From Gilliamella sp. wkB108 (GTDB lineage Bacteria > Pseudomonadota > Gammaproteobacteria > Enterobacterales > Orbaceae): a stretch of DNA of 61,583 nt. A program made the translations under genes and the position numbers. Of the stretch, positions 18,893-27,645 are shown one piece after another. The notes under the pieces were generated by a model. The model was not told where the DNA came from, did no database searches, and was given only the letters and a program-made list of their open reading frames with translations. Positions within the stretch are counted from its first letter, which is position 1, and each line of letters starts with the position of its first letter. Location of the stretch: positions 1 through 61,583 of the forward strand of contig NZ_LZGM01000059.1 in the NCBI RefSeq assembly GCF_001690195.1. Direction: 5' to 3'.

Positions 18893-19644
18893 TGCAAGAA
18901 GTTATTATGCAAAACGAACAACAATATAAAGCGTATATCGACGAAGAAAATTGTATTGGTTGTGGAAAATGCATCCGTGTTTGTCCAACCGATGCTATTG
19001 TCGGAAGTAAACAAGTATTACATACTATTTTGCCACAATTTTGTACTTCCTGTAGCAATTGTATCAATACTTGCCCGACTGACTGTATTACCTTAAGTAC
19101 TTTGGGCTTAGCACTCAGTAAAAATGAAGAGTTGCAACTAACAGAGAAGAAACAACAAAGGTTAAGTCATAATCAACTGGTACCACCAACTATTTTGTTT
19201 CCTGGTACGATGTCAATGACTCACACTCATAGTAATACGCTAAAAGACCGCAAGCAATCGGTTGCAGATGCAATTGCCAGAGTTAAAGCGAAAAAAAACC
19301 TCGCCGTTGCATCATCCGCTCCTGATGTGACAAACAGCCATGCGAATACCTTAGAAGACCGCAAACAATCGGTTGCAGATGCAATTGCCAGAGTTAAAGC
19401 GAAAAAAAACCTCGCTGTTGCATCATCCGCACCCGATGTGACAACCAGTCATACTAATACCTTAGAAGATCGCAAACAATCGGTTGCAGATGCAATTGCC
19501 AGAGTTAAAGCGAAAAAAAACCTCCCCGTTGCATCATCCGCACCTGATGTGACAAACAGCCATGCGAATACCTTAGAAGACCATAAACAATCGGTTGCTG
19601 ATGCGATTGCCAGAGTTAAAGCGAAAAAAAACCTCGCTAATTAG
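18892..19644 (+). CDS. Two-cluster ferredoxin with RsxC-like C-terminal tandem repeats
   Basis: A 250-residue protein. Residues about 12-70 bind two [4Fe-4S] clusters: CX2CX2CX3CP at Cys21-31 and again at Cys51-61. The text around them ([18 protein letters not shown]) is close to the ferredoxin part of RsxB/RnfB. From residue 115 come three full 37-residue repeats and one partial one, each with [16 protein letters not shown]; this is the repeat style of the RsxC/RnfC C-terminus. RsxB hydrophobic anchor and the rest of Rsx are absent. It overlaps fhs by one base (start 18892) or starts at the ATG at 18907, which has the better ribosome site. Function unknown; electron transfer linked to formate or folate metabolism is a guess. 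Confidence 0.8.
   Translation: MQEVIMQNEQQYKAYIDEENCIGCGKCIRVCPTDAIVGSKQVLHTILPQFCTSCSNCINTCPTDCITLSTLGLALSKNEELQLTEKKQQRLSHNQLVPPTILFPGTMSMTHTHSNTLKDRKQSVADAIARVKAKKNLAVASSAPDVTNSHANTLEDRKQSVADAIARVKAKKNLAVASSAPDVTTSHTNTLEDRKQSVADAIARVKAKKNLPVASSAPDVTNSHANTLEDHKQSVADAIARVKAKKNLAN
19234..19641 (+). repeat. 111-bp tandem repeat, 3.7 copies, inside the ferredoxin gene
   Basis: Copies run 19234-19344, 19345-19455, 19456-19566 and 19567-19641 (partial). Copies 1 and 2 differ at about eleven of 111 positions. The unit is a whole number of codons (37), so copy-number change keeps frame. Every copy contains an identical A8 run in the AKKNL codons. Confidence 0.95.
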
Positions 19645-19653
19645 CGAGGTTTT
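19632..19653. terminator. Bidirectional terminator between fhs operon and typA
   Basis: A perfect palindrome, CCTCGCTAA followed by TTAGCGAGG, with TTTT on the plus side and an A8 run on the other side that gives U8 on the minus strand. It overlaps the last codons and the stop of the ferredoxin gene and also serves typA, whose stop is at 19706. Confidence 0.9.
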
Positions 19654-19705
19654 CTATGTCAATATATGATCAACAACAAATTGCTTGTTGATACAATAAA
19701 GCCAC

Positions 19706-21532
19706 TTAGTCTTTATTATTACTTCTAAATGCACGTTTACGATCATTTTCAGTTAAATGCCGTTTACGCAAACGAATAGATAAAGGTGTTACTTCCACTA
19801 ATTCATCATCATCAATGAATTCTAACGCTTGTTCTAATGACATCTTAATTGGTGGTGAAAGTGTTGTTGCTTCATCGGTACCTGATGCTCGCATGTTAGT
19901 TAATTTTTTACCGGTTAAACAGTTAACCGTTAAATCATTCGAACGAGTATGAATACCAATTATTTGACCTTCGTAAACTTCAGCACCGTGACCTAGGAAT
20001 AATTTACCACGATCTTGCAAGCTATAAAGAGCATAAGCTAACGCTTTACCAGTACCGTTAGAAATCATCACACCATTATTGCGTTGACCAATTTCGCCCG
20101 GACGAACATCATCATAATGACTGAATGTCGAATAAAGTAAACCTGTACCAGAGGTCATTGTCATAAACTCAGTTCTAAAACCGATAAGACCACGGCTTGG
20201 AATAACATAATCTAAACGTACTCGTCCTTTACCATCAGGTAACATATTAGTTAAATCGCCTTTACGTAAACCAAGAGCCTCCATTACTGAACCTTGATGT
20301 TGTTCTTCAATATCAAGCGTAACTTGTTCAAATGGCTCTTGTTTTTTACCGTCGATTTCTTTGTAGATAACTTTTGGACGAGAAACGCCTAACTCATAAC
20401 CTTCACGGCGCATATTTTCAATTAACACAGATAAATGTAGCTCGCCTCGACCTGACACTTTGAACGCATCGGGATCAGGTGTTTCCTCTACACGAAGAGC
20501 AACATTATGCACCAGTTCTTTATTTAAACGTTCAAGAATTTGACGAGAAGTCACATATTTACCTTCTTTACCGGCAAAAGGAGAACTATTAACATTAAAG
20601 AACATAGTAACAGTTGGCTCATCAACACTTAATGCTGGTAAAGCTTCTACAGCACTATTATCACAAATCGTATCAGAGATACCCAGTTCGCCAAGACCTG
20701 TCAAAGCAATAATATCACCTGCTTCGGCAACTTCCGCTTCATAACGTTGCAAGCCTAAATGACCTAATACTTGACCAACTTTACCTGCTCGTTTATTACC
20801 TTCGCTATCAATAATTGTTACTTGTTGATTTGGTTTAACTCGACCGCGTTTAATTCGACCAATACCAATTACACCAACATAATTATTATAATCTAACTGC
20901 GAAATTTGCATTTGGAATGGGCCTTCTAAATCAACTTTAGGCGGCTCAACATATTTTACAATCGCTTCAAATAGTGGTGTCATATCTGAAGCCATATGTT
21001 CATGATCTAGACCGGCGATCCCCATTAAAGCCGATGCATAAACAATAGGGAAATCTAATTGTTCATCTGTTGCACCTAAATTCACAAAGAGATCAAATAC
21101 CTGATCGACAACCCAATCTGGACGTGCGCCTGGACGGTCAACTTTATTAATTACTACAATAGGTTTTAAACCATAAGCAAAGGCTTTTTGGGTAACAAAA
21201 CGCGTTTGTGGCATTGGTCCATCCATTGCATCAACTAATAGTAATACTGAATCAACCATTGACATGACACGCTCTACTTCACCACCAAAATCGGCATGAC
21301 CCGGAGTATCTACAATATTAATTCGATAGCCATTCCAGTTAATTGCTGTATTTTTAGCTAAAATAGTAATACCGCGTTCTTTTTCAAGCGCGTTAGAGTC
21401 CATTATTCTTTCATTATCATCACCACGCAGATTATCTAGCGTACCTGACTGTTTTAATAACTTATCAACCAATGTTGTTTTACCATGGTCAACATGAGCA
21501 ATAATGGCTATATTTCTTAAATTTTCAATCAC
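19706..21532 (-). CDS. typA: Ribosome-associated GTPase TypA/BipA
   Basis: A 608-residue translational GTPase: G1 AHVDHGKTT near 12, G3 [10 protein letters not shown] near 77, G4 NKVDRPGAR near 130, then EF-G-like domains and the TypA-specific C-terminal domain. It acts in ribosome assembly and stress adaptation. Length equals the E. coli protein. It stands alone and has a shared terminator with the convergent fhs operon. Confidence 0.97.
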   Translation of the reverse strand: MIENLRNIAIIAHVDHGKTTLVDKLLKQSGTLDNLRGDDNERIMDSNALEKERGITILAKNTAINWNGYRINIVDTPGHADFGGEVERVMSMVDSVLLLVDAMDGPMPQTRFVTQKAFAYGLKPIVVINKVDRPGARPDWVVDQVFDLFVNLGATDEQLDFPIVYASALMGIAGLDHEHMASDMTPLFEAIVKYVEPPKVDLEGPFQMQISQLDYNNYVGVIGIGRIKRGRVKPNQQVTIIDSEGNKRAGKVGQVLGHLGLQRYEAEVAEAGDIIALTGLGELGISDTICDNSAVEALPALSVDEPTVTMFFNVNSSPFAGKEGKYVTSRQILERLNKELVHNVALRVEETPDPDAFKVSGRGELHLSVLIENMRREGYELGVSRPKVIYKEIDGKKQEPFEQVTLDIEEQHQGSVMEALGLRKGDLTNMLPDGKGRVRLDYVIPSRGLIGFRTEFMTMTSGTGLLYSTFSHYDDVRPGEIGQRNNGVMISNGTGKALAYALYSLQDRGKLFLGHGAEVYEGQIIGIHTRSNDLTVNCLTGKKLTNMRASGTDEATTLSPPIKMSLEQALEFIDDDELVEVTPLSIRLRKRHLTENDRKRAFRSNNKD

Positions 21533-21666
21533 AATTAAAATCCCAATTAGGAGACAGATTCTTTAGGCGCGATATTGTACACCTTTTTATTTGAAATGTT
21601 GATCTATATCACAAAGTTTCTTTAAAAGAACTTTACGAGCAGATAAAGGCAAAAAATAATTACTAT

Positions 21667-21708
21667 TTTGTAAAGAAGTTTCAGGTCAACTATATGTTTC
21701 AGTATAAA
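21667..21708 (+). repeat. 42-nt intergenic repeat, copy 1
   Basis: One of four copies of a 42-base element with the core GTTTCAGGTTAACTATATG (here GGTCAAC) followed by TTTTAGTATAAA (here TTTCAGTATAAA). It overlaps the last seven codons and stop of hemG, in the opposite sense. Confidence 0.85.
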
Positions 21709-22231
21709 GCTTAGTTGCAAACTCATCGACTTTAGACCAATCAGTATATTCAATGACTGGTTTAGTCACATCAGTATCACCTTTACCTAGCCACATAATA
21801 AAACGGATCATATTACGGTCGAACCAATTATATTGAGGGTAATAGAGTGCGCCTGCAAATACCGCAGTAATTGTCGGTTTCCAAGCTATTTTAGCCAGAA
21901 ATTTTTTAGTATATAAATTGGTTTCAGGTGTATTTTTATTTGGTTTCCTCGCCACCACATTCACACCAAAAAAGGCCGATGGCATGCTATTTAATTTTTG
22001 ATAATTATTATCAATAAATTTTTTCATTACCTTACTATAAAATCCGTAACGAATTGAACAACCAAGCAGAGCTGCTTGATATTTTGCAAGATCAACTTGA
22101 GTATCAGGCAACAGCTCAATCAAATCACAATCAAATTTTTCATCTAAACGTGTTTTTATTCGTTGCATAATTTTAAGCGTTTGCTTTTCATGTGTGGTAT
22201 AGAGTAATAAAACTTTCATATCAATGCTCAT
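21686..22231 (-). CDS. hemG: Menaquinone-dependent protoporphyrinogen IX dehydrogenase HemG
   Basis: A 181-residue flavodoxin-fold enzyme, the same length as E. coli HemG, with the FMN-binding opening VLLLYTTHEKQT and the long-chain-flavodoxin insert near 130-165. It oxidises protoporphyrinogen IX in haem synthesis and passes electrons to quinone. The first ATG at 22231 follows AAGGAA at 8 bases. Its final codons are formed by a 42-nt repeat copy, so the tail may be recent. Confidence 0.92.
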   Translation of the reverse strand: MSIDMKVLLLYTTHEKQTLKIMQRIKTRLDEKFDCDLIELLPDTQVDLAKYQAALLGCSIRYGFYSKVMKKFIDNNYQKLNSMPSAFFGVNVVARKPNKNTPETNLYTKKFLAKIAWKPTITAVFAGALYYPQYNWFDRNMIRFIMWLGKGDTDVTKPVIEYTDWSKVDEFATKLYTETYS

Positions 22232-22371
22232 GATATTGATTCCTTATTAATTATAATACTCAGTTTGAACCAAGATTACTTTTTTTACTATAAAAATTAA
22301 TAAATTCGGGGTGATTTAACCATAAACTTTTATTATAGTAGTAAACTTAACAAACTATAACGGAACTAATT

Positions 22372-23751
22372 ATGGCAATTTCATCCCCAAAACTGAGTGC
22401 AATTATTTTGGCGGCAGGAAAAGGCACACGGATGTATTCTAACATCCCTAAAGTTTTACATAAAATCGGTGCTAAACCGATGTTACAACATGTTATCGAT
22501 ACGGTTGAACAACTCAATATCAATCAAATTAATATTGTTTATGGGCATGGCAAAGAACAACTGGAAAATGCGCTAAAAGATCAACCTGTGCAACTGGTTT
22601 ATCAGGCGGAACAATTAGGCACGGGACATGCCGTTCAGCAAGCTATCCCATATCTTCAAGATGATGAAGATATTTTAATATTATATGCTGATACACCGTT
22701 AATTTCAGTAGCTACCTTACAAAATCTGATTGCGATTAAACCCAAACAAGGTATTGCATTACTAACAGTCTTACTTGACGATCCAACAGGATATGGTCGA
22801 ATTGAGCGTAAAAATGGTAAAGTCGTTGCCATTGTTGAACAAAAAGATGCTAATGCTGAACAGCAAAAAATTAACGAAATTAATACCGGTATTATGATTG
22901 TTAACGGCAAACTATTAAAAAATTGGTTATCTCGTTTAACCAATAACAATGCCCAAAAAGAGTACTATTTAACCGATATCATCGCTTTTGCTCATCAAGA
23001 CGGTTATGACATTTTAACCTCACACCCAGCGCAACAATTTGAAGTTGAAGGTATCAATAACCGTTTACAATTAGCCTCATTAGAACGTCAATACCAACAA
23101 CAACAAGCACAGCATCTTCTACAAGCTGGTGTCACCTTACTTGATCCTGCTCGCTTCGATTTACGAGGTACGCTCATTCATGGTAAAGATGTCACTATTG
23201 ATTGCAATGTGATTATTGAAGGCGATGTCAAACTCGGGGATAACGTGTTCATTGGTGCTGGATGTATCTTAAAAAATTGTACTATTGACGATAATTCTCA
23301 AATTAGTCCTTATAGTATTATTGAAGATTCAACGCTAGCTAATAATTGCACTATTGGACCGTTTGCTAGATTAAGACCAGGTAATAAGCTTGATGAACAA
23401 GTCCATGTTGGTAACTTTGTCGAACTAAAAAAAACACATTTAGGCAAAGCGAGTAAGGCTGGACATTTGAGTTATCTTGGTGATAGTGAAATCGGCAGTA
23501 ACGTCAATATTGGTGCAGGTACTATTACTTGCAATTATGACGGCGCTAATAAATTTAAAACTATCATAGAAGATGAGGTATTTGTCGGCTCTGATACACA
23601 ACTGATCGCACCGGTAACCATTGGTAAAGGTGCAACTATTGCTGCCGGTACCACCGTAACCAATGATGTTAATGACAATGAATTAGTTATAAGTAGAGTT
23701 AAACAAAAACAATTGGCTGGTTGGAAACGACCAACAAAAATCAAATCATGA
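22372..23751 (+). CDS. glmU: Bifunctional GlcNAc-1-phosphate uridyltransferase / GlcN-1-phosphate acetyltransferase
   Basis: A 459-residue GlmU: N-terminal nucleotidyltransferase with AAGKGTRM near 16, then a left-handed beta-helix acetyltransferase with many hexapeptide repeats from about 250. It makes UDP-GlcNAc for peptidoglycan and LPS. It is followed after 10 bases by glmS, the usual operon. Confidence 0.97.
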   Translation: MAISSPKLSAIILAAGKGTRMYSNIPKVLHKIGAKPMLQHVIDTVEQLNINQINIVYGHGKEQLENALKDQPVQLVYQAEQLGTGHAVQQAIPYLQDDEDILILYADTPLISVATLQNLIAIKPKQGIALLTVLLDDPTGYGRIERKNGKVVAIVEQKDANAEQQKINEINTGIMIVNGKLLKNWLSRLTNNNAQKEYYLTDIIAFAHQDGYDILTSHPAQQFEVEGINNRLQLASLERQYQQQQAQHLLQAGVTLLDPARFDLRGTLIHGKDVTIDCNVIIEGDVKLGDNVFIGAGCILKNCTIDDNSQISPYSIIEDSTLANNCTIGPFARLRPGNKLDEQVHVGNFVELKKTHLGKASKAGHLSYLGDSEIGSNVNIGAGTITCNYDGANKFKTIIEDEVFVGSDTQLIAPVTIGKGATIAAGTTVTNDVNDNELVISRVKQKQLAGWKRPTKIKS

Positions 23752-23761
23752 GGAATAAATT

Positions 23762-25594
23762 ATGTGTGGAATTGTAGGCGCGATAGCTAAACGTGATGTC
23801 GCAGAAATTCTATTAGAAGGGTTAAAACGATTAGAATATCGAGGTTATGATTCTGCTGGAATTGCGGTTATTTCACCTAAAGGAGAACTACAACGAATCC
23901 GGCGTGTTGGCAAAGTGCAAGCACTAAAAGATGCAGTTGAGGCTCATCCTCTTAAAGGTACTATCGGCATTGCCCATACCCGTTGGGCTACACATGGCGA
24001 ACCAGCCGAACATAATGCTCACCCACACATATCAGATTTCATTGCAGTGGTTCATAACGGCATCATTGAAAATTTTGAACCTTTACGCGAAAAACTTATT
24101 GCTAAAGGTTACCAATTCCGTTCAGAAACCGATACTGAAGTTATTGCTCATTTAATTCACGATATCATCTCAACAGATGATTGCTCATTATTTGAAGCTG
24201 TACAAAAAGCGATACCACAACTACGTGGAGCTTATGGTACAGTAATAATGGATACCCGCAATCCCGATATTCTTGTTGCTGCCCGCTCTGGTAGCCCATT
24301 AGTTATCGGTTGTGGAATGGGTGAAAATTTTATTGCTTCTGATCAACTTGCATTATTACCTGTCACACGTCAATTTATCTTTTTAGAAGAAGGAGATATC
24401 GCACTTATCACTCACCGCACTGTTTCGATTCTGGACAAAAACTTCAAAGAAGTTACTCGTCCCAAAGTGGAGTCAGACGCGAGATATGATGCGGGTAGTA
24501 AAGCGGGTTTCAATCATTACATGCAAAAAGAGATTTATGAACAACCCAATGCCATAAAAAACACACTTGAAGGGCGCATGGCGCATGGTAAAGTTGATTT
24601 ATCTGAACTGGGAGAGCAAGCCGAAAATATTCTTAAACAAGTTGAACATGTACAAATTGTTGCCTGTGGTACTGCCTATAATGCTGGTATGGTAGCTCGT
24701 TATTGGTTTGAAGCCTTAGCTGGCATTCCTTGTGATGTCGAAATTGCCTCTGAGTTCCGTTACCGTAAACCAGCTCGCCGCAAAAATAGCTTGTTTATTA
24801 CGCTTTCACAATCAGGTGAAACAGCCGATACACTAGCAGCGTTACGATTAGCGAAAGAAAATCATTACCTCAGTACTTTAGCTGTATGTAATGTGGCGGC
24901 ATCCACTTTGGTACGTGAAGCTGATCTTGTGTTATTAACTAAAGCTGGCGTTGAAATTGGCGTGGCATCCACAAAAGCCTTTACCACCCAATTAACCGTA
25001 TTATTGCTATTAGTTGCCAAATTAGGACGATTAAATGACATGGCTCCAAGTACTGAGCAAAACATCGTTCAGGCACTACAAATTTTACCGAACCGAATTG
25101 AACAAGCATTAATGGCTGAACCACAAATCAAACAACTAGCAAGGCAATTTGTCGATAAACATCATGCCCTATTTTTAGGTCGCGGTGATGAATATCCTAT
25201 TGCTATGGAAGCCTCTTTAAAACTCAAAGAGATATCCTATATTCACGCGGAAGCCTATGCTGCTGGAGAATTAAAACACGGGCCTTTAGCATTAATTGAT
25301 GCCGATATGCCGGTCATTGTCATGGCACCAACGAACGAAATGCTTGAAAAATTAAAATCGAATATCGAAGAAGTGCGAGCGCGAGGTGGACAACTTTATG
25401 TATTTGCACAGCAAGATGCGGGATTTGTCAGTGATGACACCATGCATATTATCAACCTACCTCATATAGAAGAACTGACCGCACCAATTTACTACACTGT
25501 ACCAACACAGCTACTGGCGTATCATGTCGCCTTAATTAAAGGTACCGATGTTGATCAGCCACGTAATTTGGCAAAATCAGTGACAGTGGAGTAA
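23762..25594 (+). CDS. glmS: Glutamine-fructose-6-phosphate aminotransferase
   Basis: A 610-residue GlmS: Cys2 glutaminase (MCGIVGAIA), then two SIS domains (CGTAYNAG near 300, [15 protein letters not shown] near 490) and the conserved C-terminal [14 protein letters not shown]. It makes glucosamine-6-phosphate. Its 3' end is the attachment site of Tn7 in other bacteria; here no Tn7 genes follow, but a degenerate copy of this same 3' end lies about 600 bases downstream. Confidence 0.97.
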   Translation: MCGIVGAIAKRDVAEILLEGLKRLEYRGYDSAGIAVISPKGELQRIRRVGKVQALKDAVEAHPLKGTIGIAHTRWATHGEPAEHNAHPHISDFIAVVHNGIIENFEPLREKLIAKGYQFRSETDTEVIAHLIHDIISTDDCSLFEAVQKAIPQLRGAYGTVIMDTRNPDILVAARSGSPLVIGCGMGENFIASDQLALLPVTRQFIFLEEGDIALITHRTVSILDKNFKEVTRPKVESDARYDAGSKAGFNHYMQKEIYEQPNAIKNTLEGRMAHGKVDLSELGEQAENILKQVEHVQIVACGTAYNAGMVARYWFEALAGIPCDVEIASEFRYRKPARRKNSLFITLSQSGETADTLAALRLAKENHYLSTLAVCNVAASTLVREADLVLLTKAGVEIGVASTKAFTTQLTVLLLLVAKLGRLNDMAPSTEQNIVQALQILPNRIEQALMAEPQIKQLARQFVDKHHALFLGRGDEYPIAMEASLKLKEISYIHAEAYAAGELKHGPLALIDADMPVIVMAPTNEMLEKLKSNIEEVRARGGQLYVFAQQDAGFVSDDTMHIINLPHIEELTAPIYYTVPTQLLAYHVALIKGTDVDQPRNLAKSVTVE

Positions 25595-25619
25595 ATTTCG
25601 CTGTATTAAATGTAACAAT

Positions 25620-25649
25620 GTTGGTTTTGATATCCAAATCAGAACCAAC
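25620..25649 (+). terminator. Hairpin after glmS
   Basis: GTTGGTTTTGAT and ATCAGAACCAAC pair over 12 bp (one T-G pair) around a six-base loop, 25 bases after the glmS stop. No U-run follows, so termination is likely but not certain. Confidence 0.55.
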
Positions 25650-25735
25650 GTTCTCACATTAAATCGATTGGATAAGGGAAAACCGACCGTCTCGAATTAA
25701 AAAACACTCACTCCTACGGAAGATTGTAGGTTTAT

Positions 25736-26080
25736 TTATAATAGTTTTTTTAACATTTTCCATTCATAACTAAATTTGAATCGAAGATATTTAGATAACA
25801 TATGTATTTTCATTTTACCTAAATAGGTATTTTCATTTTTTTTTATTTTATTAATCTCATTTATTAAATAATCTGAATCAAATCCCTGCCAAACGGGCGG
25901 AACTGGCGTTGTTAAATTATAAAAACAAACAGGTGCAACATAATTAAATAAAACTAATTCAACATGATTTATTGGAAATAATTTTGCGACTGAAGCGATC
26001 TGTTTATAATCAATTTCATTATCAACAAAAAGATCCGATAGGGCTTCATAAAGTTTTTCTTCACTTAGCACATGTTCCAT
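25736..26080 (-). CDS. Small hypothetical protein, possibly DUF7079-like
   Basis: A 114-residue soluble protein beginning MEHVLSEEKLYEALSDLFVDNEID, with PVPPVWQGFDSDYLINEI in the middle. The ALSDLFVD...WQGFD pattern reminds me of DUF7079, small proteins of unknown function that are often found next to secreted-toxin genes; this family call is from memory and not certain. It lies between glmS and a degenerate glmS copy, in an accessory patch. Confidence 0.6.
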   Translation of the reverse strand: MEHVLSEEKLYEALSDLFVDNEIDYKQIASVAKLFPINHVELVLFNYVAPVCFYNLTTPVPPVWQGFDSDYLINEINKIKKNENTYLGKMKIHMLSKYLRFKFSYEWKMLKKLL

Positions 26081-26188
26081 TTAATTAATTCCTCTAATGT
26101 ATCATCTAAACTATAATGGTAGCTGAACCACTATTTTTGTCTCTGAGGTTACAACTATAACCAACATTATAATGCCAATAAGTACATC

Positions 26189-26325
26189 TGTTTCATATAT
26201 TCAAAAACTGACTGCACTAATTTATTATACTGTCTCAACTGAGTTATTAGCCTACCTTGTAGCGTTAATTAAAAGTAACTTTCGTAGATCAGCCACATAA
26301 TTTGGTAAAATCAGTGACAGTGAAG
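26189..26325 (+). pseudogene. Degenerate second copy of the glmS 3' end
   Basis: This stretch aligns with the last 135 or so bases of glmS (25459-25594). In one frame it reads LTALIYYTVSTELLAYLVALIK where GlmS has [22 protein letters not shown]; then a frameshift, and the other frame resumes with the equivalent of [12 protein letters not shown] (ending 26325). There is no start or upstream GlmS sequence, so it is a remnant. The surrounding 26081-26601 otherwise holds no recognisable gene. Confidence 0.85.
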
Positions 26326-26601
26326 ATCTGAGAGATAAAATAAGAGATAAAGTGTAAAGCCTGTTAGCCCCAGTAAAAAAATTGCAACAAGATATGATAA
26401 GCCTTTTCAAAACTAGGTAAGCACATTAGTACTCACATAAAATTATATTTATTACCTTTGTTGATTGATTAAACTGAAAGAATAACAAATCCTAAACAAC
26501 TTTAAAAAATATAAAACTATTGATAATTATGTGATAATTTTAACAAGGTCATTATCAAAAAAATGAATGTAAATTATTAGTTAAAAAATGGAGAAACAAA
26601 A

Positions 26602-26886
26602 ATGGATGAAAAGAAAACCGAAGTTACAGATGAACATCTTGATGAAGATTTAGAAAAAGAGTTAATGAAAATTAACCATAAACCAATTAAAGCATTATTG
26701 ATAATATTAGCATTGATTGTATCATTAGTATGTTATTTTATACTGAATTTAAGATTTTTAGGATCTTTAATAATTGTTACCTCTTCTTTTATAGGATATT
26801 TTTCTGCAAAAAAAGAGCAAGCACAAACTAATGAATTAGTAGAGAAATATAAACTTGCTAAAAAAAATAAAAAAGATGATAACTAA
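26602..26886 (+). CDS. Small membrane protein, unknown
   Basis: A 94-residue protein with an acidic N-terminus (MDEKKTEVTDEHLDEDLEKE), two adjacent hydrophobic spans (about 29-47 and 51-67) and a Lys-rich C-terminus, so both ends are probably cytoplasmic. GGAGAAAC lies ahead of the ATG. No family is recognised. It lies between the glmS remnant and a broken membrane-protein gene. Confidence 0.6.
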   Translation: MDEKKTEVTDEHLDEDLEKELMKINHKPIKALLIILALIVSLVCYFILNLRFLGSLIIVTSSFIGYFSAKKEQAQTNELVEKYKLAKKNKKDDN

Positions 26887-26912
26887 TATAAATTAACATC
26901 ATCATTGATCTA

Positions 26913-27297
26913 TTAATTGTTTTTACTTTTGTTATTTTGGGTATCGTTTTTATTAATATGGATATGTTTATTTTTCCCAATTATTTTTTTAATTAATAGA
27001 CATAGCATCGCAAACACCGCATTAAATACTATAATGATTGGTGTCGAAAAAATTAATAGATCATAATCTTTAGAATAGCTTAGAATTTCATTACGAAAAT
27101 GCCAAATAATAAAATAAGCAATAAAAATAAAAAATTAATAGAATCTTATTATCCAGAGTACTTTTCTTAAGTTCTTTATTCTTCTGAAATGCTTTTCGTT
27201 ATAATTTATATAACGTATACCTAAATAAAGCGGTACAAAATATATAATATAAAATACAATGTAAACCAAAATCACCACGTTTGTTTTATTTTTCCAT
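26913..27297 (-). pseudogene. Broken gene for a small membrane protein
   Basis: On the minus strand, removing one A from the A5 run next to the ATG at 27297 gives MENKTNVVILVYIVFYIIYF, and the frame then runs to a TAA at 26913 with a single internal TAA after ...KVLWIIRFY. The result would be a protein of about 127 residues with three or four membrane spans and a Lys/Asn-rich tail. Two lesions (frameshift and stop) show that it is inactive. No family recognised. Confidence 0.7.
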
Positions 27298-27419
27298 TAT
27301 TAAAGCTAATCCTAAAGTGTAAATTCTCCAATGTATCTCATCATTGATAAAAAATTATTATCTTATAAGCTACGAATTAAGTTATATAGAATAATAATTT
27401 AAATTATAATCATTTTCTA

Positions 27420-27461
27420 TTTGTTAAAAAGTTTCAGGTTAAGTATATGTTTTAGTATATT
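27420..27461 (+). repeat. 42-nt intergenic repeat, copy 2
   Basis: Core GTTTCAGGTTAAGTATATG then TTTTAGTATA. It lies 34 bases upstream of the first CRP-type site of the mtl operon, within the 348-bp gap between the broken gene and mtlA. Confidence 0.85.
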
Positions 27462-27494
27462 TTTATGATGTTCTTTTCTTTTATACTGAATAAG

Positions 27495-27510
27495 TGTGAT
27501 CTAAATCACA
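27495..27510. promoter_or_regulatory. CRP-type site 1 upstream of mtlA
   Basis: TGTGATCTAAATCACA: both half-sites TGTGA and TCACA are perfect with a six-base spacer. Its centre is about 143 bases before the mtlA start. Confidence 0.85.
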
Positions 27511-27538
27511 TAATTTAAAAATACCCTACTTTATGTAG

Positions 27539-27554
27539 TGTGATGTACATCACA
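27539..27554. promoter_or_regulatory. CRP-type site 2 upstream of mtlA
   Basis: TGTGATGTACATCACA is a fully palindromic 16-base CRP-type site. The centres of sites 1 and 2 are 44 bases apart (about four helical turns), so two CRP dimers could bind the same face. Confidence 0.88.
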
Positions 27555-27645
27555 TTTATTAACTATTTTTGATGAATCTTCTCAGCAGTTGCTTCTACAA
27601 TAACACCATTATGATTATATCAATCAATAAGGAATGGTTAATATT

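Noticed and set aside
19234-19641. Regularly spaced repeats that might suggest a CRISPR array
   Set aside because: The 111-bp units are directly adjacent, without unique spacers, translate as in-frame protein repeats and lie inside a coding region.
21598-21615. CRP-like site upstream of typA (TTGATCTATATCACA)
   Set aside because: One half-site is perfect but the other reads TTGA with an extra base; too weak compared with the two perfect sites at mtlA.
25595-25650. Tn7 attachment site in use downstream of glmS
   Set aside because: No Tn7 ends, no transposition genes and no five-base target duplication were seen; only the degenerate glmS copy hints at past insertion.
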